A stretch of DNA of 64,000 nt, taken from contig CM063106.1 in the NCBI GenBank assembly GCA_031841125.1, forward strand, positions 1,984,001-2,048,000. Direction: 5' to 3'. The position numbers and the translations under genes were made by a program. This document shows, piece after piece, positions 24,499 through 34,800 of the stretch (position 1 is its first letter; each line of letters begins with the position of its first letter). This stretch comes from Acanthococcus lagerstroemiae. Lineage: Eukaryota; Arthropoda; Insecta; Hemiptera; Eriococcidae. A model generated the notes under the pieces. The model saw nothing but the letters and a program-made list of their open reading frames with translations, had not been told where the DNA came from and made no database searches.

Positions 24499-25763
24499 AT
24501 GCCTTCAGATGCCTACCGAATAACTGCTCCATTTCCCACTACTGATTATCGAGTATACTCAAAGGTCGAGGACAAACAACTCCAAAATTTTGGAAAACAA
24601 CGATGTGATGGAAGGAAATTCAACGAACATCGTCCAATTGGTTAGAGAAACATATAAGTAGTATTATTTTGATTGTACCGTACTTCGAAGTTGCATCGCT
24701 CGTGTTCTTATACAATTTTACTGCTTCTAGTTATGAGAACTGGTGTGTCCAGTCAAGCTAAAGGCTCAGCCTACGTTGAATATCATAATACGAAGGTAGT
24801 TTGCTCCGTATTCGACCCTAGAGAAATACCAAACAAGTCTGAATATTCGATCAACGGTGAATTATACTGTGAATTTAAGTTTGCTCCTTTTAGTACCGAA
24901 AAGAGACATGGATTCGTTAGAGATGCAGAAGAAAGAGAATACAGCGTGTACTTACGTCGAGCTTTAGACCCGGCTGTTATGCGAGTGAGTTTCTTTATCC
25001 ATTGGATCTGCGTAATCTTTGGAAGTACAATTGATATGGAACATATAAATTTCGACTTGATAAGGATTCTTTTTCAGAATTGTCCACGGAGAAAATATGA
25101 TTAGAAATATGAAATTCTTATATTTTTCTTAAATATGATTCTCGATGAATACGATGCATTCCATCATTTAATTTATTGAAGAAACGCTATCGTAAAAGAA
25201 TAATGACACGAGTCTGAATGTTTTTCTCATGTTTAGCACCAATTTTCGAATTTCCAAGTTGACATCTACGTCCTAGTACTTGAAAATGATGGTTCCTGTT
25301 TGGCTGCCGCAATTACATGCGCTAATTTAGCTTTAGCGAATGCGTGTGTTCCGATGCATGATTTAGTCACCGCTGTTTCACTGGTCGGTATTGGTTCTTC
25401 AAAATGCTCCTACTTTTGAAATTTCAGCTGGAACTTGTGTCGTGATCGGTTTTTCAGGGATTATACAAGGAATATGAGATCATCGACCCCACATACTCCG
25501 AAGAACAGTGTTGCATTTCTAAGCCATATGTGAATGAACATGATCAAGGACAGGGCACGATCGTGGTTTCCTACATGAAGACATTCCAACAAATAACAGA
25601 AATAATTCAAAGTGGTATTATGTACAGTTCATGCATCGAAAAGTACGTTGAGAAATTGATTGCAGAAAACGAAAAAATCTACGAGTTGTCCAGACAGTGT
25701 TTAGTGAAGTCCATTCTGAAGCATCTAAGAGAGAAAAATAGAACAGAAACCGATGCCGTGTAA
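24499..25763 (+). CDS. EXOSC6: Exosome complex component MTR3 (EXOSC6) homologue
   Basis: Four exons agree in phase: 24499-24640, 24731-24984, 25237-25383 and 25458-25763, giving 282 residues against about 272 in human EXOSC6. Exon 1 starts at ATG 24499 and ends in the RNase PH entry motif RCDGRKFNEHRPI. Exon 2 continues VMRTGVSSQAKGSAYVE and carries NGELYCEFKFAPF and RDAEEREYS. Exon 3 has LENDGSCLAAAITCANLALA, the RNase PH fold core. Exon 4 has IIDPTYSEEQ and the C-terminal helix. MTR3 is one of six RNase PH-like ring subunits of the nuclear/cytoplasmic RNA exosome; metazoan ring subunits are structural and lack phosphorolytic activity. The gene converges with SF3B5, the stop codons being 174 bp apart, so the 3' UTRs probably overlap. 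Confidence 0.92.
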
Positions 25764-25803
25764 TTTCTTTCATTAATATAAGATAAATTTCGAGTGTACA
25801 ATT

Positions 25804-25809
25804 TTTATT
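25804..25809 (-). promoter_or_regulatory. Polyadenylation signal for SF3B5
   Basis: AATAAA on the minus strand lies about 130 bases beyond the SF3B5 stop codon and within the short gap between the two convergent genes. Confidence 0.5.
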
Positions 25810-25937
25810 TGAAAATACAAATACATGGTTTCCGAAATTTACATTACTACTTTTATCGTTTTCTTAGCAATTTATAGCATCACAGAACGTTCTTTGTTTT
25901 TTGGTGCCACCACATTCGGAATATTTCAACTTATGAA

Positions 25938-26195
25938 CTAGTCTTCCGCCTTCTCAGGTGGCGGTCCACACGGTTGTAGCATACGTTCCATCAAGTTGAA
26001 TCTTACTCGAGCTTTTGCTTCATTCTCCACAATAGAGAAGAAATTGAGTAAATCAAAGTGCCCGATGTAACTACTGAAGGAATCTCTGTGTTGATTCAGC
26101 AACCACTCAAATTTCGTGGTATCTGCGTGACCAGTGCCGACATATTTTGATTGTAAATGTTCAAGTTGCGAATGAATATTGTAACGGTCACTCAT
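25938..26195 (-). CDS. SF3B5: Splicing factor 3B subunit 5 (SF3B5/SF3b10)
   Basis: A single exon encodes 85 residues, equal in size to human SF3B5 (86). It starts MSDRYNIHSQLEHLQSKY and continues with TGHADTTKFEWL, NQHRDS, the GHFDLLNFFSI helix, and ARVRFNLMERMLQPCGPP, nearly identical to the family throughout. The open frame extends 14 codons further upstream, but the family starts at this Met, and the position agrees. SF3B5 is a small structural subunit of the SF3b complex of U2 snRNP, packing against SF3B1 during branch-site recognition in the nucleus. A near-palindromic MITE (26368-26543) lies 173 bp upstream in the probable promoter. Confidence 0.97.
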   Translation of the reverse strand: MSDRYNIHSQLEHLQSKYVGTGHADTTKFEWLLNQHRDSFSSYIGHFDLLNFFSIVENEAKARVRFNLMERMLQPCGPPPEKAED

Positions 26196-26367
26196 GTTAT
26201 AGGATATACGCAAATTAAGGGACGGATAACACAACAATAATTAAACACAATACTACTTCCCAAACTGAACACTGGACTAATGTACGAATTCTTTATCACG
26301 AGGGAAGGATCATTCACTTCGCAGTTGTGAACAAAATGCGAACACACAAGCACAGAACTACTGGAGT

Positions 26368-26543
26368 AGGGCTCTATAGTTTCACCTGGGTATACTAAGC
26401 CACCATTTTGGTTCATACTGCGCCCGTCGATGCCGAATTAATTGACTACGCGTTACGCTCCGCATAGTCGGATTCGGCATCCACGGGCGCAGTATGAACC
26501 AAAATGGCGGCTTAGTATACCCAGGTGAAACTATAGAGCCCTA
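26368..26543. mobile_element. Near-palindromic MITE, family P, copy 2 (upstream of SF3B5)
   Basis: This 176-bp element is nearly identical to the copy at 17759, with a 4-bp difference at the centre (AATTAATTGAC). The perfect 8-bp duplication ACTGGAGT lies at 26360-26367 and 26544-26551. It lies 173 bp from the SF3B5 start codon, probably in the promoter or 5' UTR. Confidence 0.85.
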
Positions 26544-27363
26544 ACTGGAGTAAAGTAGAGATTGCAACTATCGATAATGGCGAAACTATCGTGAACTATC
26601 GGTGATTGTGTTTCATCTTATTAGTTATTACATTAGGGGTCGAATTTTTATGCATCGAAAATGGCAAAATATGCACATATTTTATGAAGTTTTTCCCCAA
26701 AATATGCATAATAATAATTTATTTTTCGACGAAATATTCAAAAAAAAAAAATGCAAAATCAATATGTGTGTCTGCGTCAGTTTATGTTAAATGAAGAATA
26801 AAAAGAGATTGATTTCTGTACAATTATATAATTACACATTTTGACACTGTACATTGTTTTAGTATATAGATCATAACAGAACACACGAGAGTACGAGAGT
26901 TAAACGAGAGCGCATCGTTCGGAAGGATTCGAATGTAACGGTTAGGAGGAAAGGATAAAGGAATAAAGGGAAGGACAAGGATAAAGGGTTTGGCGCGAAT
27001 GCAGTGAAGCAGAGGTCAGTGCAGCCAGTTGGCCACACACAGCGATGACAACATTTCTCATATTTCAACAGTTTACAGTATTTTTGAAGTTCTACTGTCA
27101 ACACAAAGTCACAAATGCGTCAATACGCCATTTTGGTTCAAGTCGCGCTTGTGGATGTTAGAATCAAGATAGCGTATTGCCACACTCGTGTAGTTTACCC
27201 AGTTACTAGAACTCTTTCACCATCTTCGACCATAGCACCATACAATGGTCGAAGCTAGAACTAGAAGGCAGGGATGGGCAAATTCGTTTGTAAATCGAAT
27301 CGATTCACAATTCGCGATTCGCCATAAGAAAATTGAATCGATTCGCAATTTGCGATTCTCTAC

Positions 27364-27846
27364 CAAAGTCATATAGATACACCAAGTCGTTCGACTCTCC
27401 ATTTAACCAATGTTAAACTTCGTATGTTACGATAATTTATCCCGATAGCAGCGCTGGCAGCGTTCGACTGCCGTGAAATCAATGTAAACGTTGGGAGCCC
27501 TAACAAGGTTTTGCGTTTATCTCACTAACGGTCGAGTTTTATGAAAACGTGAAAAGAACAAAATTTATTCTACCTGTTATTTTCTATCAGGTAAGATCAG
27601 TTTCAAAATTTTACCCATAAAAATTTCGAATTTACTCGCATTCGATGGGAAATTCCAAGGTGAACAAATTTAGCTCTTTCCAATTTTTCATCAAAATTGA
27701 TAGTTTTTGAGCTAATCCGCAAAAACGTAAAAATGTCCATATACGCGCAATGCAACCAAAGGAGTTCAACGATAGCAGCGCAATGGCATGACGGCAGAAC
27801 GCGGAAACGCGCTAGTCGTCTAACTTGGTGTATCTATATGACTTTG
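27364..27846. mobile_element. 483-bp hAT-type MITE, copy A
   Basis: The inverted ends are CAAAGTCATATAGATACACC and its complement. A perfect 8-bp target duplication TTCTCTAC lies at 27356-27363 and 27847-27854. The copy is identical in length and orientation to copy B at 29140 and almost identical in sequence. No coding capacity was seen. Confidence 0.88.
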
Positions 27847-29139
27847 TTCTCTACAATGAAGTCGAATCGATTCGCGATTCATCCAAACGAATCGCGAATC
27901 GATTCGCTAATTTTTCAATTCGCGATTCGTTTTTTTTTGTTTCTTTTTGTTTCTTCAATATTGTTTGATTTTTGATAAGGAAGTACAATCCTACGATCTA
28001 CAATCTATAAACTACAAACAAATACACTGAACTAGGTACCAATAACGGAAACTCGAGCGCTTTTTTGGACCATGGCTACTAGCGGCAGGGATTGGTACTA
28101 CACATATTTCACTTTTCATTCATTCATTCACTGTATGTTGTGATTGTGATTACTCTCTATCTAGTGTTGGTGAACACAATGCTAAATTATTATTATAGTA
28201 ACAATCTCTGCTGCTAGGTGCTGGGTCTAACAGCGCTCAATGTATTTTAAATGGAGTTTCTGGTATTGGTATTTCAGTGTATTTGCTACAAAGTACAAAG
28301 ATGTGATAATTAAAGACCGGGAAAATATGCACTCTAAATCTCAAAATATGATCATATAATATACATTTTGAGTAGCTGAAATATGCGCTCAGACCTCTAA
28401 AATTTGCAAAATATGCATTACTAGATTAGTATCAGTTTATCAATATGGATGTCATTGTACAGGATTTTTAAGGAAGAAGGAAATCAATCTATGACGTCAC
28501 ACAGTGCTACTTTGGCGGCCCAATGATGGTTACTTTTGCTAACAGTAACTCACTGTGTTGACGTCATGGCACACGGAACGCCGCAAAAAAATAAAAAAAG
28601 TTTTCAAATTATTATGTACAATGCTCGAACAATCTAGATAAAAATATGAATACCTAATAGTGTTGTCATTTCAGTAACAAAACATAAATGTTGGAAATAT
28701 GCTGAAAAATAGCAAAAATTGGCTGAGATGTGACGAAATATGCATTCTGGACCATGAAAATATGCAAAAATATGCATTTTAAAGGACAATATAAAAAATG
28801 AAATGGGCTCATTTTACAGGGAATTTTATGAATCGTAAAAATATTTTGAAATAAGCTCTATTAAAGTTATAGAAATTTATATGCAATTTCATACATTTCC
28901 AGTCTTTAGTGATAATGATAGACACAGAACACTGATTGCTGATTGGCTGATTTCATCTTCAGCCATTCCACAGTCCACAGCCTACAGCAGAGAGCAGACA
29001 ATACACAGCCACACACGCCGTCGAATTTCGATTCGAATCCTACGATTCACTGAAAAGGAATCGATTCACGATTCCAATTTGCAGAAATTTTTGGCGAATC
29101 GATTCGCGATTCCGATTTGTTAAATTTCATTCGAATGGA

Positions 29140-29622
29140 CAAAGTCATATAGATACACCAAGTCGTTCGACTCTCCATTTAACCAATGTTAAACTTCGTA
29201 TGTTACGATAATTTATCCCGATAGCTGCGCTGGCAGCGTTCGACTGCCGTGAAATCAATGTAAACGTTGGGAGCCCTAACAAGGTTTTGCGTTTATCTCA
29301 ATAACGGTCGAGTTTTATGAAAAAGTGAAAAGAACAAAATTTATTCTACCTGTTATTTTCTATCAGGTAAGATCAGTTTCAAAATTTTACCCATAAAAAT
29401 TTCGAATTTACTCGCATTCGATGGGAAATTCCAAGGTGAACAAATTTAGCTCTTTCCAATTTTTCATCAAAATTGATAGTTTTTGAGCTAATCCGCAAAA
29501 ACGTAAAAATGTCCATATAAGCGCAATGCAAACAAAGGAGTTCAGCGATAGTAGCGCGCTGGCATGACGGCAGAACGCGGAAACGCGCTAGTCGTCTAAC
29601 TTGGTGTATCTATATGACTTTG
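29140..29622. mobile_element. 483-bp hAT-type MITE, copy B
   Basis: It has the same ends as copy A, with a different perfect 8-bp duplication, CGAATGGA, at 29132-29139 and 29623-29630. The two independent duplications show two separate insertions of one family into the same host element, not a tandem duplication. Confidence 0.88.
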
Positions 29623-29717
29623 CGAATGGATTTGCAATTCGCGATTCGTCTAAAATCGAATCGATTCGCGAATCAATTTGCAAAAGAATCGATTCGCTGC
29701 CCGTCCCTGCTAGAACG

Positions 29718-30165
29718 CTAGAACGCTAGAAGGTTGGCCCCAAGCAAGATTACTAGAATACAAGCAGGTTGTCTCGATTATCGGGTTTGTTGTTGTTGTT
29801 ATTTGTTTGGGAGTACGCTACGCTGTCTTTATAGTATATAGTTAGCATTGAATTGATTTTAGTTTTTAATTTTCGTTGTCTTTTGTTAACCATTTTCTTT
29901 TTATTCTCCAATTGAAAATGCCCACTAATTGCGCGCGTGGCTTCTTGTCCAAATACCAGCCGCAACGTAAAAGATCGCGAAATAACAAGAACTTTTATCC
30001 GCATGAAATATTTGAACGCCAAGCATGCACTAGAAAAAATCACTAAAAAGAGGGCGAAGAAATTTAAGCAAATTACAACGTAACTTATGATTTATTTAAT
30101 TCAGGGGGATATTCTAAAGCGCAGCGTACCTATTTGTGAAGCTCTAAATTTTCCTCAGATATCCT
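29718..30165. other. No recognised gene
   Basis: The minus-strand frame 29753-30043 is basic and low in complexity, with an Asn run from a GTT microsatellite near 29788. No family motif or splice structure supports it. Confidence 0.45.
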
Positions 30166-30545
30166 CAGGGTTGCCACTATTTTTCAGGATTGGTTTTCCC
30201 TGACTTTTCCCGGTTTTCCAGGCCAACTTTTCCAATTTTCCCTGACTTTTTTTACAGGATTCCGAGAAGTCCAGAGGGAGGAGAGTCACAGAAATTTTTT
30301 ACAATACAGATTTTTAAAAAATCGCTATCGAGAAGAAGAAGGTACAGGTGTAATTTATGTTATGTTTTTCAATATTATAGACTATTTCATTTGCAAATAG
30401 ATTATCATTATTCTTATGTTATGATAAAAAAAGTTTGACTCTGATAAAATACAACCTCATTTGTTATTTTCAGAAAATTTCCCTGACTTCCCTGACTGAC
30501 CAAATTCCCTGACTTTTCCCGGTTTTCCAGAAAGTGGCAACCCTG
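30166..30545. mobile_element. hAT-like MITE, CAGGGTTGCCACT family
   Basis: The terminal inverted repeats are CAGGGTTGCCACT and AGTGGCAACCCTG, with subterminal copies of TTCCCTGACTTTTCCCGGTT and TTTCCAG in both halves. This is a well-known type of hAT nonautonomous end. The flanks share ATCCT but do not give a clean 8-bp duplication. Confidence 0.7.
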
Positions 30546-31174
30546 ATCCTCTGATTTAATTAGAGAATGAAAGCAGTTGATGTATATTTTATACCGAAAA
30601 TCGTAATGATTTAATTAGAGAATGAAAGCAGTTGATGTATATTTTGTACCGAAAATTGTAATAAAGTATTAATACCTATATGGATGCGTATTTGTCATAT
30701 GACGATGTCTAGCCTGATTAGATTAATTTACTCGTGCGAATCTCAATGAGTAAATTCACCACGTACTCTTGAAAATTCATCTCTTGCGATTATTACAGCT
30801 TTGTCATGAATTGATTTATTTTAGGAACTTGGTAATTTGGTTACAGAGGAACTCCTTGATAAAGACTGCGTAGGAATAATCAGACATAAAATAAAAATCT
30901 GTGCGGGGAAATAGGGAAGAGAATAATATTTTCCCAAACGAACTCTTCGTTGTCTTGTTAGAGGGATAATATTGTCACGCGAAGTAATGCATCGTTTCAA
31001 ACGATTACAAATCATACATATTTCAGCTAGAACGCTAATACTTATCATAATTGTTCGTTAGTGTCGATAGAAAAAGTGTTGAAAAATTCAACTTTCTAGC
31101 TTAATCTGTAGTTGAGTTATCTTCCTTCAAAAATCATGATTTTGTACGCACTTTACTACGAAGATGACGTAGCT
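30546..31174. other. No recognised gene; short tandem duplication at its left end
   Basis: A unit of about 54 bp containing TTTAATTAGAGAATGAAAGC and TATATTTT(A/G)TACCGAAAAT occurs twice in tandem at about 30553-30660. The remainder has no motif I recognise. Confidence 0.45.
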
Positions 31175-31346
31175 AGGGCTCTATAGTTTCACCTGGGTAT
31201 ACTAAGCCACCATTTTGGTTCGTACTGCGCCCGTCGATGCCGAATTGACTACGCGTTACGCTCCGCATAGTCGGATTCGGCATCCACGGGCGCAGTATGA
31301 ACCAAAATGGCGGCTTAGTATACCCAGGTGAAACTATAGAGCCCTA
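31175..31346. mobile_element. Near-palindromic MITE, family P, copy 3 (upstream of APMAP)
   Basis: The 172-bp element is nearly identical to the copies at 17759 and 26368. The flanks ACGTAGCT (31167-31174) and ACGTAGGG (31347-31354) share the first six bases. It lies 531 bp upstream of the proposed APMAP start codon. Confidence 0.85.
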
Positions 31347-31876
31347 ACGTAGGGTACTCCCAAACAAATAACAACAACAACGAGGTAACCTGTTTGCACT
31401 CTAGTAACCTTGGGCCCCAAGTTGGCCCGCTTGGCCGGACGTGTAAGGCGCAAAGACACAAATGACGTCACTGCTGTGCAAATCATAAATATAGGGTCGA
31501 AACCTCGAAAGTCGAAACGTTCGTTGGAAACAAGACGGGTATTTTTGCTAACTGTAAGTTATCCTTCGTTGCTTGTGATAACGTGAATGCGTTGTAGTAC
31601 TGGCTACCAGGTTCAGTTCCGTCGGCGAAGTTGTCCACATGTCCAAATTTCATGGTCAGATTCAGATAGAAAAAGCAAGAACGACTGCTGAACGTTAACT
31701 AAAAACCTGAAAACTAACGATCTAATTAGACTAATTTATGCCGCTGGTTCGGGTTACCTGGGTCTCATTAATTTCACCGACGGTTTTCAAAAGTTTTCTT
31801 GTCCTCTTTAACCGCATTGACCGCATTCTAATCAACGCTATTACGTTGAAAATTTGATCGTTGAGACATTGTCGAA

Positions 31877-34800
31877 ATGGTGAGTGTGATATGTTCATTT
31901 TTATAATCGGATTTATGAAATTTTTGTAACACTCCTAATCACGCATGATATTCACTACTACGTGTAACATGTGTCATAATAACTTTCCCAGGCGTTTTAT
32001 CGGTTTTTATCACTTCGTAAAGTTTTTATTTCAACAGACTGTAATACATTTCATTTTTTTTTTCATCTTAAATTTTGATGATGGTTAAATTAGGTCATGA
32101 ATTATTGTTGTTGTACCCGCAGCTGAATGTTGTGTTTTTTTGAAATTGCACTTTACAGTATTTATTATTATAGTATACAGTAATCTTGGTATTCGTGAAT
32201 CTATTACTTACTCCACTTACGCTGAGAGTATATGCCATTTTTTTTGTATTAATGCGCTAAATCTTTTGAGTTACTATGTAAAATTTTTCGAAGAGATGCA
32301 TGCCAACCGCCAGATTTGTATTATTATGTCCGGTTTAGTATTGCCTTGAGATTAGGGTTATCCTGTAATTTCTCATCTTCATGGAGCATATTTTGTATCG
32401 ACTTTACTAGCTATGAGCAAGTAACGTTGGAATCGAAATATCTAGTATGTATTATGTAAAATTAGTTTGTTAGATTAAATTATAGGGACTGCAGATGTCT
32501 ATTCGAGTTTTCTTCATATACGCACTTTACATAATTATGTAAATATCGATAAGTAGAGAACTTTCGTACTTAGCTGATAACCCTTGAACCAGTGGCTGTT
32601 TAGAACTAGGTTAAAAGCTTGTTGGTGATAGTAACTTTCCCATTTCCTTTATTTTATCTCAAAATACCATAATTTTCAATTTCTTCTTTCACGTGGAACC
32701 ATTTACTGGCTTAATGTAATCGGACTCACGCGTGTATTTAATTCATAAAACCTGAATGAAGGGCAAGTTACAACGTTGCTGTTCAGCCGTTTACTGCATG
32801 AACCTTTGAACAACCACCAAATTTTTCAAGGTCAGAGTCGTGGCTCTGTGTATAGCGGGGGTGTAGATCGGAAATCGCGGAAGGCTCAAGAGCCATCAAA
32901 TTTCTGAAGTTCAGAAGGTCCAAGTTGGAGTTGGAGTCGGTACCGACCTACCGAGGTTCTATAAAAGAAGGTGGTTCCACTGCTCTGCCTTCGTAGGCAG
33001 TGAATGAATTAAAAATTGAAACGAAATGCTGGAAAGTTTTGTTGCGGCATTTCGGCTGGAAATTAACGGTAATGCTAGAGCTCGAAAACTTCATGTGAGT
33101 ACAATCGTCCGCCATTTTGACGTCAACTTTTCCCGTGGATGTCGAATTGACTAGTCGGATTCGGCATTCACAGGCGTGGTTGGAGTCGAAATGGTGGACT
33201 TTCGTACTCACACGAAGTTATAGTAATGCATCATAAATTGTCATGATTCACAATAAGTTGAGCGAGGTGGAGCTAGGACTAGGCGAATGAGGGCTTCGTG
33301 CGCTGCAGATTGTGGACACATGGATGAATCGGCTGGATGCAGGAATGTGTATGTAATAGGATGTATGAATGGGTCTAAATGGAACGGGATGATGTGGGGG
33401 GAAGGTGGGGGTGGGCTGAAATTCGAAGAATGTGTGAAGTATCTTATGTTAGTATAATAAGTATTGGAATTATTATTATTATACGTGCTATTATAATAAT
33501 AATTATTATTATTATATTATTATTTTCTAAAATTCTAATTTTATAAAAATATATAATTATCTATTTGTAGTACAAGAGCTTATCCTGTAATTGGCGCAAG
33601 CTGTTAGAGAGCTATCAATAAAATATTAGTATGATTATAAATTACTAGTTACTGATTATAGCATAAATATACCTGTTGTTCCACGAAAGTTACCCCCCCC
33701 CCCCATTTTTTAATAAAATTTTTTTGGGAATCATTGGAAATTTTTCCTAAAGATTTCCGATGAGATTCTTCGGAAATTATCAGAATTAGTTTCCAACAAT
33801 GTCCGATAAAATTCCTTAAAATTTATCGGAGATTTTTCCTGAGTTCCCATAAAATTCCTCAAAATTTATTGGAGACTTTTTCCAGCGTTTTCGAAGAAAT
33901 TCTTTGGAAATTATTGGAATTTTTTTTTAACAATTTCCGATGAAATTCTTTAAAATTTATCAGAGATTCTTCCCGAGTTCCAATGAAATTCTTTAGAAAT
34001 TATCAAAGATTTCTCCGGAGTATTTCCCAGAAATACTTCAAAAATTATCAAAAAATTTTCTCGAAGAATTTTGATGAAATTTCTTGGAAATTGTTGGAAA
34101 TTTTTTCTAATGATTTCCGATGAAATTCTTCGGACGTTATCGGAATTTTTCCCAACAATTTCCGATGAAATTCCTTAAAAACCATCCAATAATTTTCCCC
34201 GACGTTTCCAAAAAAATTCTTTGGAAATTCTTGGAATTTTTCCCCAACAAAATCCCGGTGAAATTCCTTAAAAATCAGCGGAGTTTTTTCCGTGTGACAT
34301 TCGAAATCAGCGACCTCGAAAACCCCCTTTTCGATAGTCTGTTTGCTAGGTCATGATACTTGGACGGATTTTGGTCATCTCTAGGCCCCTTACCCCCAAA
34401 TTTGATGATTTTTGACATTTTTTTCATAGATTCATACTCGGGAGGAAGTTCCCTTTTTCAACGATGTGCGGTAAGCCTTTTTAATAATCTGCATTCAGAA
34501 AGTCAAACATTTGTGAATAGGAACCAATTTTTGGTTGAAAATTTGGATTTTAAAGCCCTAAACTGGGTTAAATCGTGTACTTGGAATCCGTGACCTCGAA
34601 AACCCCTCTTTCAATCGTTTGTTTGCTAGGTTATGACACTTCGATTTTTGATGGATTGTGGTTATCTTTAGGCCCCTTACCCCCAAAATTGATGAATTTT
34701 GAAATTTTGTTCACGGATTTGTATTTTGCAGGATATGCTCTTTCTAGCGATGCGCATAAAATCATACCTTTCCATTTAAGATTCCGAAGCTGGTGGCTCG

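Larger units (their letters stand above)
27269..29709. mobile_element. hAT-like element with two nested 483-bp MITEs
   Basis: The ends are CAGGGATGGGCA on the left and TGCCCGTCCCTG on the right, a perfect pair of the hAT type except for one base. The flanks CTAGAAGG (27261-27268) and CTAGAACG (29710-29717) match at seven of eight positions. Subterminal regions consist of repeated AATCGATTCGCGATTCG motifs (27290-27360, 27855-27925, 29020-29130, 29630-29700). The middle contains GCATATTTT-type repeats. Two copies of another element (27364-27846, 29140-29622) are inserted in the subterminal repeats. No transposase remains. Confidence 0.7.

Noticed and set aside
24673..25104. EXOSC6 read as one 143-codon exon starting at 24673
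   Set aside because: The first residues do not match the family, while a separate exon at 24499-24640 gives the DGRKFNEHRPI entry motif and splices in phase at 24731.
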